A DNA stretch of 44,125 bases, from the NCBI GenBank assembly GCA_021851525.1, contig JAJZDA010000007.1:1-44125 (forward strand), given 5' to 3'. Shown in pieces: positions 1-8,820 of the stretch (within the stretch, counting starts at the first letter, position 1; each line of letters begins with the position of its first letter). Origin of the DNA: Actinomycetes bacterium. Its GTDB lineage: Bacteria > Actinomycetota > Thermoleophilia > Solirubrobacterales > Solirubrobacteraceae. Under the pieces are notes generated by a model that did not search any database, was not told where the DNA came from, and was given only the letters and a program-made list of their open reading frames with translations. Made by a program: the position numbers and the translations under genes.

Positions 1-1
1 C

Positions 2-3000
2 GGCAACGGTGCCGCCACGCCGGTGGCGCAGCGGGTCGCCGCGGGCCTCGGCGTGAACCTCGCGACGGTCGCCGGCAGCGCCCGCGGCGGGCGCATCACC
101 AAGGATGACGTGCTGGCCGCGGCCGCCAACGTGGTGGAGCTGCCGGAGGGGGCCCAGAAGCTCAAGGGCGGCGCCGCCGCGCTGGCGCGTTACATGGATG
201 AGAGCCGTTCGATCCCGACCGCCACCTCGCTGCGCACCTTCACCGTGACGACGCTCGACGCGCGTCGCAAGCAGCTCAAGGATGCCGGGCACCGCGTCTC
301 CTTCACGCACCTGATCGCGTACGCGATCGCGCGCGCCGCGGCCGATGAGATGCCGGTCATGGCCCACCACTACGTCGAGTCCCAGGGAACCGGGTACCGC
401 GTGGACGACGGCGCCGTCAACCTCGGCCTGGCGGTCGACGTCGAGAAGAAGGACGGCAGCCGCACGCTGATGGTGCCGGTGATCCGTGACGCGGGCCGCG
501 CCGGCTTCCGGGAGTTCCTGGAGGCCTACAACCAGCTGGTGGAGAAGGCCCGCACCAACACGCTGAGCGCTGACGACCTCACCGGCGCCAACGTCTCGCT
601 GACCAACCCGGGCGGCATCGGCACGGTCGCCTCGGTGCCGCGGCTGATGGTCGGCCAGGGCACGATCCTCGCCACCGGTTCCATCTCCTATCCCGTCGGG
701 CTGGAGGCGATCGGCGCGCAGATCGGCGCGGAGAAGGTCATGACCATGACCTCCACCTATGACCATCGCATCATCCAGGGCGCGGAGTCGGGCCGCTTCC
801 TGAAGGTGATCGAGGAGTACCTCCAGGGCGAGCACCAGTTCTATGAGGGTGTCTTCATCTCGCTGGGCGCGCCGCTGCCGGCGCTCCCGCCACGCGCCGC
901 GGCGGCGCCCGTGGCCAGCGGAGCCGCTGCCGCGGTGGCGGCCGTTCCGGGTGTCGGCGGGGCGCCCAGTGAGGAGCTGCTGCAGGCCGTGCAGGCCGCC
1001 ACCTCGCTGGTCAAGGCGCACCGCATGCACGGGCACCTCGCGGCGCGGCTGGATCCGCTCGGGCGCGCGCCCGGCGGCGACCCGGCACTTGAGCCGGAAC
1101 CGCTCGGCCTCACGCCGCAGCTGATGGCTCAGATCCCGTCGCGGATCCTGCGGATGTACGTGGGCGGCGAGACGCTTGCGCAGGCGCTGCCGCGCCTGCG
1201 CGAGGTTTACTGCGGGCCGATCGCCTACGAGATCGAGCACATCGCCTCACACGGGCAGCGCCTGTGGTTGCGGGAGGCCATCGAGTCCGGCCGCTACCGC
1301 ACGCAGCTGAGCGGCGAGGAGCGCAGGCAGCTGCTGCGGCGCCTGACCGAGGTCGACTCGTTTGAGCGCTTCATGCACAAGACGTTCATCGGGGCCAAGC
1401 GCTTCTCGGTCGAGGGCGTCGACATGACGGTCCCGATGATCGATGAGATCGTGCGCCTGGCGGCGCTCAGCGGCGCCCGTGAGGTCGTGCTCGGGATGGC
1501 CCATCGCGGTCGCGTCAACGTGCTGGCCCACAACCTCGGCCGCTCCTACAGCTCGCTGTTCGCCGAGTTCTCGGGCGGGGAGACGCTCGCCGCGATCACC
1601 ACGATCCCCGACGGCGGCACCGGCGACGTCAAGTACCACCACGGCGCAGTCGGCAGCTTCCAGGTGCCCGGCGGTGAGTCCGTGGTGGTGCGCCTGGAAT
1701 CCAATCCCAGCCACCTGGAGTTCGTCGCCCCGGTGGGCGCCGGCGCGACGCGCGCCGCCCAGACCAACCGTCAGGGGCCGCACGCCAGCCAGGACACCAA
1801 CGCCGCGGTGCCGATCGTGCTGCACGGCGACGCGGCATTCCCCGGCCAGGGCGTGGTGGCGGAGACGCTCAACCTCCAGGCGCTCGACGGCTACACCGTC
1901 GGCGGCACGATCCACATCATCCAGAACAACCAGGTGGGCTTCACCACCGACCCGGACGACTCGCGCTCCACCACCTACGCGTCGGACATGGCCAAGGGCT
2001 TTGACGTGCCGATCATCCACGTCAACGCGGATGACGTGGAGGCGTGCATCAGCGCCGTGCGCCTCAGCCTCGCGTTCCGCCAGGAGTTCGGTCACGACGT
2101 GCTGATCGACCTGATCGGGTACCGCCGCCACGGTCACAACGAGGGCGACGAGCCGGCGTACACGCAGCCGGAGATGTACGAGGTGATCAAGAAGCACCAG
2201 CCGGTGCGTGAGATCTTCGCCCAGCAGCTGATCGCCGCCGGTGTGGTCACGGAGGCGGAGTCCAAGGCCATCACGGACGAGGTCTGGGCTGCGCTCGCCG
2301 CCCAGCACGAGAAGGTCAAGGCGCAGATCGCCCACGCCAAGGAGGCCGGTGAGCACGCCACCGGTGAGTACCACCTCGATCGCACCCCGTCGCCGGAGGT
2401 CGCCACCGCCGTTGACGCCGACAAGCTGCGGCTGCTCAACGAGCAGCTCCTCGCGGTGCCGGACGGCTTCAACGTGCACCCCAAGCTCGTGCGCCAGTTC
2501 GAGGAGCGGCGGCGGGCGCTGGAGGCCCAGGACGGCCCGATCTTCTGGGCTCAGGCGGAGGCTTTGGCGTTCGCCTCGCTGCTGACAGAGGGCATTCCGC
2601 TGCGGCTCACCGGTCAGGATGCTGAGCGCGGCACCTTCAGCCACAGGCACCTGGTGCTGCACGATCCCCGCACCGGCCAGGAGTACTGCGCGGTCCAGCA
2701 CCTCCCCGGCGCACTGGCCACGATGGAGCTGCACAACAGCCCGCTCTCGGAGATGGCCTGCGTCGGCTTCGAGTATGGCTACTCGGTCGAGGCTCCCGAG
2801 ACGCTCGTGCTCTGGGAGGCCCAGTTTGGCGACTTCGCCAACGGCGCGCAGGTGATGATCGACCAGTTCATCGCCGGTGGCCTGGCCAAGTGGGGCCAGA
2901 CCTCACGGCTCACGCTGCTGCTGCCGCACGGCTACGAGGGTGCGGGTCCCGAGCATTCCTCCGCACGGCTCGAGCGCTACCTGCAGCTGGCCGCGGAGGG

Positions 3001-3610
3001 CAACCTGCGGATCGCCAACTGCACCACGCCGGCGCAGTACTTCCACCTGCTGCGTCGCCAGGCGCGGATCGCCAAGCAGCGGCCGCTGGTCCTGATGACC
3101 CCCAAGAGCCTGCTGCGCCAGCCGGCGGCCGCGTCGCGGCTGGCCGACCTCGCCGAGGGTCGCTTCCAGTCGGTGCTGGCTGAGCCTGGGGTCGATGCCG
3201 AGCAGGTGACCAGGCTGCTGCTGTGCAGCGGCAAGATCTACTACGACATCGTCGGCCATGAGGCGCGCGCGCAGAGCCCCGAGGTGGCGGTCGGGCGGGT
3301 TGAGCTGCTCTACCCGTTCCCGCAGGGTGAGATCCTCAAGCTGATCGACCGCTACCCGAAGCTCCGTGAGGTGGTCTGGGTGCAGGAGGAGCCGCGCAAC
3401 ATGGGCGCCCGCGCTCACATGTCGCCCCGGCTGCTGCAGATTCTCCCGGAGCACCTGCAGTTCGGTTACGTCGGTCGCCCTGAGCGCGCCGCCTCCGGTG
3501 AGGGCTACCCGGTCGCGCACAACCGCGAGCAGGATCGGATCGTGCGCACCGCGCTGGACGTCAAGCAGACGATCTCTCAGTACCCGCTGCGCACACCCGG
3601 AGACCGTTAG
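2..3610 (+). CDS. kgd: Multifunctional 2-oxoglutarate decarboxylase/dehydrogenase E1-E2 (5' partial)
   Basis: The chain is open at the window's left edge; the track's GTG at 23 is only an internal Val codon. The order of domains is: an E2 peripheral-subunit-binding segment (RVAAGLGVNLATVAGSARGG), a linker, and the E2 acyltransferase core ending in the catalytic YDHRIIQGAESG motif near residue 245. An Ala/Pro-rich linker (about 285-310) follows, then the thiamine-diphosphate E1 domain with MAHRGRVNVLAHN, GDAAFPGQG and the NNQVGFTT stretch, and the C-terminal transketolase-like half. This E2-E1 order is the actinobacterial Kgd type, which acts in the TCA cycle as 2-oxoglutarate decarboxylase, carboligase and dehydrogenase E1/E2 with a separate E3. 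The N-terminal regulatory region lies outside the window. The stop codon shares the TTAG tetranucleotide with the stop of the convergent gene at 3607. Confidence 0.95.
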   Translation, partial: GNGAATPVAQRVAAGLGVNLATVAGSARGGRITKDDVLAAAANVVELPEGAQKLKGGAAALARYMDESRSIPTATSLRTFTVTTLDARRKQLKDAGHRVSFTHLIAYAIARAAADEMPVMAHHYVESQGTGYRVDDGAVNLGLAVDVEKKDGSRTLMVPVIRDAGRAGFREFLEAYNQLVEKARTNTLSADDLTGANVSLTNPGGIGTVASVPRLMVGQGTILATGSISYPVGLEAIGAQIGAEKVMTMTSTYDHRIIQGAESGRFLKVIEEYLQGEHQFYEGVFISLGAPLPALPPRAAAAPVASGAAAAVAAVPGVGGAPSEELLQAVQAATSLVKAHRMHGHLAARLDPLGRAPGGDPALEPEPLGLTPQLMAQIPSRILRMYVGGETLAQALPRLREVYCGPIAYEIEHIASHGQRLWLREAIESGRYRTQLSGEERRQLLRRLTEVDSFERFMHKTFIGAKRFSVEGVDMTVPMIDEIVRLAALSGAREVVLGMAHRGRVNVLAHNLGRSYSSLFAEFSGGETLAAITTIPDGGTGDVKYHHGAVGSFQVPGGESVVVRLESNPSHLEFVAPVGAGATRAAQTNRQGPHASQDTNAAVPIVLHGDAAFPGQGVVAETLNLQALDGYTVGGTIHIIQNNQVGFTTDPDDSRSTTYASDMAKGFDVPIIHVNADDVEACISAVRLSLAFRQEFGHDVLIDLIGYRRHGHNEGDEPAYTQPEMYEVIKKHQPVREIFAQQLIAAGVVTEAESKAITDEVWAALAAQHEKVKAQIAHAKEAGEHATGEYHLDRTPSPEVATAVDADKLRLLNEQLLAVPDGFNVHPKLVRQFEERRRALEAQDGPIFWAQAEALAFASLLTEGIPLRLTGQDAERGTFSHRHLVLHDPRTGQEYCAVQHLPGALATMELHNSPLSEMACVGFEYGYSVEAPETLVLWEAQFGDFANGAQVMIDQFIAGGLAKWGQTSRLTLLLPHGYEGAGPEHSSARLERYLQLAAEGNLRIANCTTPAQYFHLLRRQARIAKQRPLVLMTPKSLLRQPAAASRLADLAEGRFQSVLAEPGVDAEQVTRLLLCSGKIYYDIVGHEARAQSPEVAVGRVELLYPFPQGEILKLIDRYPKLREVVWVQEEPRNMGARAHMSPRLLQILPEHLQFGYVGRPERAASGEGYPVAHNREQDRIVRTALDVKQTISQYPLRTPGDR

Positions 3611-4980
3611 TCGCCGGCTGGCTTGAGGCCCGCGGCCGCGCTGGCCGCGGGCACCACCAGGCGTCGCCCCAGCTCGTTCAGGGCACAGGCGGCGAGCAGT
3701 ATCAGGAACGGGTCGATCGGCTCACGGAAGCGGGGCGTCTCGGCGTTGACCAGGACTACCGAGAGCCACATCGCCAGCGGGACCCCCCAGACCCAGCGTG
3801 GCGTGTCGCGCGCAGCCCGAGTGAGCGCACCGGCCAGCGCCAGCAGGGCGACGATCCAGAAGCTCACGACGCCGATCTGGGCCAGCCCCAGGTCGATCCC
3901 AATCGACGCCGCGGAGTCGCGCCAGGCCGCCGATCCCTCTAGCTCCAGCAGCCTCAGGGTGTTGTGCAGGCCCACGCTCAGAGGTGCCAGCGGGTGGCGT
4001 CGGACGTAGCCCAGCGCTGCGGACTCGAGCCTGCTGCTGAGCTGCAGCTCGGTCAGCTGCGGCGCCAGCCTGACGTAGCGCGACAGCGACGGCACATCCG
4101 CGAAATACACCCAGCGGTAGGGTGGATCGCTGCGTGCGGAGGTGCTGTTGTAGGTGCCCGCGAGTGTGATCCCGGCCTCGGAGGAGATCGGCACGAACCC
4201 GCCCATCACCACCAGGTTGCGGACCATCCAGGGGGTCACCGTGAGCGCCGCACAGACCAGCAGCGTGACCCACGGCGCGCGCGCAGGCAGCGCCCGGTGA
4301 ACGGCTCCTGGGCGGCGCCCCAGCCGCTGTGCGCCGAAGCCCAGCGGCACCAGCAGCACCAGCGCATTGCTGTGGGTCAGTGCCGCCAGGCCGATCAGCA
4401 CGCCGGCGCTCACCAGCCAGCGCGACGGCGCCGCCGAGCGCCCTGCGCGCAGCACCGCGTAGAGCGCTGCCAACTCCAGCAGCGTCAGCAGGTTCTCGGC
4501 GGCCAGCACCGCGGAGAGCTCCAGCGCCACCGGGTAGATCGCGCCCAGCGCGAGCGTCGTCAGCGCCGTGCCGGACCCGAACAGCTCAAATGCGCTCAGC
4601 CCGAGCAGCGCCACGCTGCCGGTGCCGAGCGCCACCTGGATCAGCCGCGCGAGCGTGACCGTCGCGGAGCTCAGCGCCGGCCCGCCGGTGATCAGGTCCG
4701 CCAACGCCAGCAGGTAGGAGTAGGCGGGCGGGAAGTACGCGGAGGGACCGTGTGTGCCGCCCGCGGCATGGTTGGCGTCCTGATAGGTGCCGGTGTGCGC
4801 GATCGCCGACGCACTGCGCAGATAGGTGCGGGCGTCGTTGATCGGCGCGTACGGGTAGTGCGCGAAGATCAGCAGGCGCAGCGCCAGCGCGGCGACCATC
4901 AGTGCTCCGGCCAGTGTGAGGCGCTGTCGCGCGGTGAGCGCGCTCAGGCGCCGGTCCGCCGTCAGCAGGCTCGTGCGCAT
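3607..4980 (-). CDS. Polytopic membrane glycosyltransferase, GT39/ArnT-like (PMT superfamily-like)
   Basis: This 457-residue protein has an N-terminal membrane segment (RLTLAGALMVAALALRLLIF) followed by a first extracytoplasmic loop with YPYAPINDARTYLRSA. The acidic residue in a loop just after the first membrane helix is typical of GT-C glycosyltransferases that use polyprenyl-phosphate sugars. About ten further hydrophobic segments follow, then a soluble-looking stretch (about 265-330) and a C-terminal membrane pair. It likely transfers a sugar to a wall or protein acceptor on the outer face; the acceptor is unknown. It starts 15 bp downstream of the secreted protein at 4996-6129 on the same strand, so the two are probably one operon with a surface role. 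Its TAA stop overlaps the kgd TAG within TTAG. Confidence 0.7.
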   Translation of the reverse strand: MRTSLLTADRRLSALTARQRLTLAGALMVAALALRLLIFAHYPYAPINDARTYLRSASAIAHTGTYQDANHAAGGTHGPSAYFPPAYSYLLALADLITGGPALSSATVTLARLIQVALGTGSVALLGLSAFELFGSGTALTTLALGAIYPVALELSAVLAAENLLTLLELAALYAVLRAGRSAAPSRWLVSAGVLIGLAALTHSNALVLLVPLGFGAQRLGRRPGAVHRALPARAPWVTLLVCAALTVTPWMVRNLVVMGGFVPISSEAGITLAGTYNSTSARSDPPYRWVYFADVPSLSRYVRLAPQLTELQLSSRLESAALGYVRRHPLAPLSVGLHNTLRLLELEGSAAWRDSAASIGIDLGLAQIGVVSFWIVALLALAGALTRAARDTPRWVWGVPLAMWLSVVLVNAETPRFREPIDPFLILLAACALNELGRRLVVPAASAAAGLKPAGD

Positions 4981-4995
4981 CGGCGGGGGCGTGGC

Positions 4996-6129
4996 TCAGC
5001 TGATCCCGACGATCCGCGAGCAGGTCCAGTTGGAAGCGCCGGCGCCGCCGTTCCAGATGCGGGCTGCGACCGCGTCCTGCTCGGACTTCGGGGCCAGGTA
5101 CGCAGCCGGGCCGCTGCCGCCGAACTGGCTCCAGGTGCTGGGAATGATCTGGTAGTAGCCCGACGCGCCGGCGGAGTTCGGCGGGAGGTCCTGGCCGCCT
5201 GACTCGCACAGCACGATCGGGTACGGGATCGCCCAGCCGGCGGAGGAGCCGAGGCTGGCGCCGCCGCTGCCGCTGGCGCCGCCTCCGCTTCCGCTCCCAC
5301 CGCTGCCGTTGCCGCTGCTGCTCACGCTGATCGTCTTTGCCGCCTGGATCGCGGCCTGCTGCTGTTGCTGGATCTGCTTGATCGCCTGCTGCAGAGCGGC
5401 ACCCTTGGACTGGCTGGCGGCCAGCGCCGTCGCCTGGGCGGCGCGCGCGTCGTTGAGCGCCGCCTGCCGGGAGGCCAGCAGCGCGTTCATGCCCGAGAGC
5501 GCGTCGGCCTGGGTGGTCGCGTCCTGCGCGGCGACCATGTCCGCTGCCTCGAGCTTGCGGATCCTGGCCTCCGCGGTGCGGGCCTTGAGGCTTGCGGTCA
5601 GCGTGAGCCGGATGATCTGCTTCTCAGACTGCTTGGCGTTGTCCATGTACTGGATCTGGGAGAGCAGCTGGTTGAACCCGTTGGCGTCGATCACCAGCGA
5701 GACGAACGTCTGGGCCGGCTGCTCGTACTGGCTGACGAGCTCAGCCGAGAGCGCCCTGCGCGCGCGGCGCAGCTCGCGCTTGAGCAGCCGCATCCGGACC
5801 TGCTCGAGCGTGAGTGCGGCTCGGTCCTCCGAGAGCGCCGTGTCGTACTGGCCGAGCTGCGCCTGCGCGGCCGCCTCACGGCTGCTGACGAGCGTGATCT
5901 GGCCGGTCAGCGAGCTCACCTGGCTGTTGATCGCGGCAATGCTGCCGCTCAGCGTCTTCTGCTGGCCCTGATTCGAGTTCAGCTGGGATTTGGTGGCGTT
6001 CAGCTGGTTCTGCAGCTGGCTGACGCTGGCCGCGACAGCGCTTCCAGCTGCGAGCAGGCCTCCGCTCACAGCGATCCCGAGGGCGGCTGCGGGACGCAGC
6101 CGAGGGTTTCGTCGGACCTTGTCAGACAT
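4996..6129 (-). CDS. Secreted coiled-coil protein with C-terminal Rpf/transglycosylase-like domain
   Basis: This 377-residue protein starts with a positively charged signal sequence (MSDKVRRNPRLRPAAALGIA...GSAVAAS). A long alpha-helical coiled coil (about 35-255) follows; its repeated SQLQNQLNATKSQLNSNQGQ pattern resembles the N-terminal domain of PcsB/CwlO-type wall proteins. Next come a Gly/Ser linker (about 270-295) and a roughly 75-residue terminal domain with IVLCESGGQ, GYYQIIPSTWSQFGG, EQDAVAARIWNGG and a final Cys. These match the resuscitation-promoting-factor/transglycosylase-like fold, with the Glu of CESGG as the likely catalytic acid. Two Cys residues could form a disulfide. A role in peptidoglycan turnover is inferred. 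It is divergent from the ATL gene and upstream of the GT39-like gene. The exact hydrolase family cannot be settled by eye. Confidence 0.78.
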   Translation of the reverse strand: MSDKVRRNPRLRPAAALGIAVSGGLLAAGSAVAASVSQLQNQLNATKSQLNSNQGQQKTLSGSIAAINSQVSSLTGQITLVSSREAAAQAQLGQYDTALSEDRAALTLEQVRMRLLKRELRRARRALSAELVSQYEQPAQTFVSLVIDANGFNQLLSQIQYMDNAKQSEKQIIRLTLTASLKARTAEARIRKLEAADMVAAQDATTQADALSGMNALLASRQAALNDARAAQATALAASQSKGAALQQAIKQIQQQQQAAIQAAKTISVSSSGNGSGGSGSGGGASGSGGASLGSSAGWAIPYPIVLCESGGQDLPPNSAGASGYYQIIPSTWSQFGGSGPAAYLAPKSEQDAVAARIWNGGAGASNWTCSRIVGIS

Positions 6130-6217
6130 GACCAGACCGCTCCCCCGGTGGTCCGCGGGACGACGGTTGCGGCAGCTTAGCAGCGGTACATAAGCCCTGC
6201 GGGCCTATCCTTGGCGG

Positions 6218-6490
6218 GTGCCCACCGCGCGGCAGGCCAAGATCATCGAACGGGTCCGCTCGATCCCCGAAGGCTTCGTGCGCAGCTACGGCGATGTCTC
6301 GCCGGGAGCTCCGAGGCTCGCTGGAGCCGTGCTGCACGCTTGCGCTGACCCGAAGCTGCCCTGGCATCGGGTCGTGCGCGCCGACGGCTCGCTGGCCAAG
6401 GGTGAGCGCCAGCGCCGTCTGCTGGAGGCCGAGGGCGTGCCGTTCGTCGGTGAGCGCGTGGATCTGCGGCGCGTGAGGCTGCCGGAGTGA
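6218..6490 (+). CDS. Alkyltransferase-like protein (MGMT DNA-binding domain, Trp in place of catalytic Cys)
   Basis: This 90-residue protein covers only the DNA-binding domain of O6-alkylguanine-DNA alkyltransferases. It shows the helix-turn-helix stretch (RSIPEGFVRSYGDVS) and the active-site region LPWHRVV at about residues 47-53. In true alkyltransferases this reads PCHRV; here Trp49 replaces the acceptor Cys, so it cannot accept alkyl groups. Proteins of this type (ATL) bind O6-alkylguanine lesions and hand them to nucleotide excision repair. The start is GTG at 6218, giving MPTARQAKI. It is divergent from the wall gene at 6129 and 40 bp upstream of yjbQ. Length and motif fit the ATL family well. 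Confidence 0.85.
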   Translation: MPTARQAKIIERVRSIPEGFVRSYGDVSPGAPRLAGAVLHACADPKLPWHRVVRADGSLAKGERQRRLLEAEGVPFVGERVDLRRVRLPE

Positions 6491-6530
6491 GCGCCGGGGT
6501 CGCGCGGTCCCCGGGACGGCGGTTGCGCTG

Positions 6531-6956
6531 ATGATCTGGCACCAGCAGCGGATCACGCTGGCCGCCCGGCCGCGTGGCTTTCATCTGATCACGCGGGAGC
6601 TGCTCGGTGAGCTGCGGGGTGTCGAGCGCATCCAGGTGGGGATGCTGCACATCCTGATCCAGCACACGTCCGCGTCGCTGACGCTCAACGAGAATGCGTC
6701 CCCCGACGTGCGCGGCGACTTTGAAGCGTGGTTTGACGCAGTGGTGCCGGAATCAGCGCCGTTCTGGACGCACACGCTCGAGGGTCCCGATGACATGCCC
6801 GCGCACATCAAGGCCTCGGTGCTGGGCCCGACGCTCACGCTGCCGCTCTCCGCGGGCCGGCCGCTGCTCGGCACCTGGCAGGGGATCTACCTCTGTGAGC
6901 ACCGCGACCACGGCGGCCCGCGGTCGCTCATCTGCACGGCCTTCGGGGAGGAGTGA
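6531..6956 (+). CDS. yjbQ: YjbQ/UPF0047 family protein
   Basis: This 141-residue protein matches the usual length of the YjbQ (secondary thiamine-phosphate synthase) family. Diagnostic stretches are ILIQHTSASLTLNEN (about 43-57), DDMPAHIKASVLG (about 87-99) and GTWQGIYLCEHRDHGGPR (about 115-132). The conserved His residues and the closing EHRDHGGPR are the family's active-site region. Some members have weak thiamine-phosphate synthase activity in vitro, but the physiological role is unsettled. It lies 40 bp after the ATL gene on the same strand and may be co-transcribed. It is followed by a 16-bp tandem repeat rather than a clear terminator. Confidence 0.9.
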   Translation: MIWHQQRITLAARPRGFHLITRELLGELRGVERIQVGMLHILIQHTSASLTLNENASPDVRGDFEAWFDAVVPESAPFWTHTLEGPDDMPAHIKASVLGPTLTLPLSAGRPLLGTWQGIYLCEHRDHGGPRSLICTAFGEE

Positions 6957-6983
6957 GTCGGGTTGCGCGTCGCTCCGGGCGGC

Positions 6984-7026
6984 GCGCTGACCGGCTGGAG
7001 CGCTGACCGGCTGGAGCGCTGACCGG
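6984..7026. repeat. 16-bp tandem repeat, about 2.7 copies
   Basis: The unit GCGCTGACCGGCTGGA occurs at 6984-6999 and 7000-7015, and a partial third copy starts at 7016. It lies in the convergent gap between yjbQ and the enoyl-CoA hydratase gene. The first copies are perfect, so the duplication looks recent. I see no hairpin that would make it a terminator. Confidence 0.85.
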
Positions 7027-7164
7027 GTCGCGCCGCGCCGCGAGCGGCCGCTCACGCCGGCGCGCGAACCTGGTCCGGACTCAGCCCGCCTGGCGCGCCC
7101 GAACTGACCCCGCCCCGCATCGCCTGGTGCCGCGGGCGGACCCGGGTGCGGCGGCGCCTCGTGT

Positions 7165-7935
7165 TCAGACGCCGCGCCAGACGGGCGCGCGCCGTTCCGC
7201 AAACGCGGTTGCGCCTTCCCTTGCGTCCTCCGAGCCAAACACCGGCCCGGAGATCGCCTCCTGGCGCTCGAAGAACTCCGCGTCGGGCCAGTCGCTTGAC
7301 TCGCGCAGGATCCGCTTGCTCGCCTTCAGCGCGAGCGGCCCGTTGGCGGCCACCGCCGCCGCCAGCTCGCGCGCCTGGGCGAGCGCTTCGCCCGGCTCGG
7401 CCAGGCGGTTGACCAGGCCCAGCTCGTAGCCACGCTGGGCGGAGATCGGGTCGCCGGTGAGCGCCAGCTCGTTGGCGATGTTGCGTGGGAGCATGCGCGG
7501 CAGGCGCAGCAGCCCGCCGCCGGCCGCCACCAGGGAGCGTTTGACCTCCGGGATCCCGAGCTTGGCGCCGGCGGCGGCGACGATCAGGTCGCAGGCCAGC
7601 GCGATCTCCAACCCGCCGGCCACCGCGAACCCTTCGATCGCGGCGATCAGCGGCTTCTCGGCCGACCGCTGGGCGATCCCCGCGAAGCCGCGCCCCTCGA
7701 CCCACGGTCGCTCGCCGGCGACGAACGCCTTGAGATCCATCCCGGCGCAGAAGTAGCCGCCGGCGCCGGTGACGATCCCGGCCGACAGCTCGGGGTCGCG
7801 ATCAAGCTCGTCCAGCGCCTGTCCGATCCCCGTCGCCACCGCGGCGTTGACCGCGTTGCGCTGCTCCGGCCGGTTGATCGTGATGATCAGGACGCGCTCT
7901 GCGCGCTCGGTGAGGACGGCGGTTTGATCGGTCAT
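7165..7935 (-). CDS. Enoyl-CoA hydratase/isomerase family (crotonase)
   Basis: This 256-residue protein has a full-length crotonase fold. The CoA/oxyanion-hole motif is GAGGYFCAGMDLKAF (about 57-71). The helix AGGLEIALACDL carries one catalytic-type Glu and GIPEVKRSL carries the second, so both acids of true hydratases are present. C-terminal helices close the family pattern (EREAIS/FGSEDAREGATAFAERR-like region). It likely hydrates trans-2-enoyl-CoA in fatty-acid or related acyl-CoA breakdown; the substrate range is not readable. It ends about 64 bp before the nucS stop and is transcribed in the same direction as nucS, so nucS transcription may read into it. Confidence 0.9.
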   Translation of the reverse strand: MTDQTAVLTERAERVLIITINRPEQRNAVNAAVATGIGQALDELDRDPELSAGIVTGAGGYFCAGMDLKAFVAGERPWVEGRGFAGIAQRSAEKPLIAAIEGFAVAGGLEIALACDLIVAAAGAKLGIPEVKRSLVAAGGGLLRLPRMLPRNIANELALTGDPISAQRGYELGLVNRLAEPGEALAQARELAAAVAANGPLALKASKRILRESSDWPDAEFFERQEAISGPVFGSEDAREGATAFAERRAPVWRGV

Positions 7936-7998
7936 CTGCTGGCTCCTTGATTGCTGCGACGACGAGCTGCGCAGGTGCGCGGCGAGTGCAGCTGCAGC

Positions 7999-8706
7999 CT
8001 ACGCCACGAACAGTCGCAGCTCCGGTTCGCGCTCGCCCCTCAGCACCGCCAGATCAACCTCCACACAGGCGATCCCGCGGGACTCCGCGAGCACCCGCGC
8101 CTGCGGCTTGATCTGCTGGGCGGCCAGCACGCCGCGGCAGTCGCTGAACTGGGGCTCCGTGCGCAGGCGCTCGAGGTAACGGGTGATCTGCTCAACAGCC
8201 TCGATCGTCGCCACGCGTTTGATCTCCACGGCAACCCAGCCGTCGTCTCCGTCGCGGCACATGAGGTCGACGGGGCCGATGTCCGTCGGCCACTCCCGGC
8301 GGACCAGGCGCAGACCCTCGCCACACCAGTGCGGCTGCTGGGCCAGCAGTTCCTGCAGGTGCGCCTCTACCCCGTCCTTGCTCAGCGCGGCCTCATCGTC
8401 GGGCGGTCCCATGTCATGGATCACGTCGGAGAAGACCTCAACCAGCGAGATCTCCAGCCGGTCCTCAGACTTGCCGGCAAACTTGCGCACGAGCATGCTC
8501 GCCAGCCGGCCATCGTCTCCCTCGCGCTCCTCGATCACCGTCGGTGGCGTCATCCAGTTCAGGGGCTTGACACTGGACCCCCCGCCGTCGGCCCAGAGCA
8601 TGACGGTGCCGTCGGCCTTAATCATCAGCAGCCGGACAGCCTCGGGCAGATAGGTGTCGAGCCGCCCCGAGTACTGAGCGGAACACCGCGCGACTATTAA
8701 ACGCAT
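7999..8706 (-). CDS. nucS: NucS/EndoMS mismatch-specific endonuclease, hybrid gene at an integration site
   Basis: This 235-residue protein has the NucS N-terminal dimer/DNA-binding domain ([20 protein letters not shown]) and the C-terminal PD-(D/E)XK-type nuclease with GPVDLMCRD, WVAVEIKR and QITRYLE. NucS is the actinobacterial mismatch-repair nuclease and cuts both strands at G:T-type mismatches. The gene is full length, but its first 49 or so codons appear to be supplied by the integrated element to the right. The junction lies at KPLN, where the usual GGYKPLN reads GGGSSVKPLN. The likely host 5' end survives at 17465-17617. Its promoter would now lie in element DNA (8707-8820). No strong Shine-Dalgarno is visible before ATG 8706. 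Confidence 0.93.
   Translation of the reverse strand: MRLIVARCSAQYSGRLDTYLPEAVRLLMIKADGTVMLWADGGGSSVKPLNWMTPPTVIEEREGDDGRLASMLVRKFAGKSEDRLEISLVEVFSDVIHDMGPPDDEAALSKDGVEAHLQELLAQQPHWCGEGLRLVRREWPTDIGPVDLMCRDGDDGWVAVEIKRVATIEAVEQITRYLERLRTEPQFSDCRGVLAAQQIKPQARVLAESRGIACVEVDLAVLRGEREPELRLFVA
8545..8580. other. attL-like junction inside nucS
   Basis: The central dinucleotide is TT at 8558-8559, within CAGTT. An arm CTTGACACT (8566-8574) lies 6 nt to its right. The matching arm AGTGTCTAG (17460-17468) lies 6 nt to the left of the other TT (17475-17476). Sequence left of the TT continues nucS codons of the host type (WMTPP). The crossover inside the Asn codon region of KPLN is inferred from the loss of similarity there. 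Confidence 0.75.
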
Positions 8707-8769
8707 GGGGGCGTCAGGCTACGTGCGCCCGCGGACGAAGGAGGGGAGATGCATCTGCGCCGAAACGAC

Positions 8770-8797
8770 GCGAGCCCCGGACTGCGCCGGGGCTCGC
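8770..8797 (-). terminator. Rho-independent-like hairpin after the DndB-like gene
   Basis: GCGAGCCCCGG and CCGGGGCTCGC form a perfect 11-bp stem with a 6-nt loop. On the minus strand it lies just past the stop at 8821 and is followed by CGTCGTTTCGG, only weakly T-rich. It separates the DndB-like transcript from the element-supplied start of nucS. Confidence 0.75.
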
Positions 8798-8820
8798 GGG
8801 TCACTCGTGTCGGTCCGGAG

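Noticed and set aside
1247-2734. 495-codon minus-strand ORF opposite kgd
   Set aside because: It is fully antisense to a certain enzyme gene, its composition is rich in Arg, Val, His and Leu without motifs, and it is a typical high-GC shadow frame.
3964-5202. 412-codon plus-strand ORF opposite the GT39-like gene
   Set aside because: Gln/Arg-rich low-complexity translation antisense to a membrane protein with clear helices.
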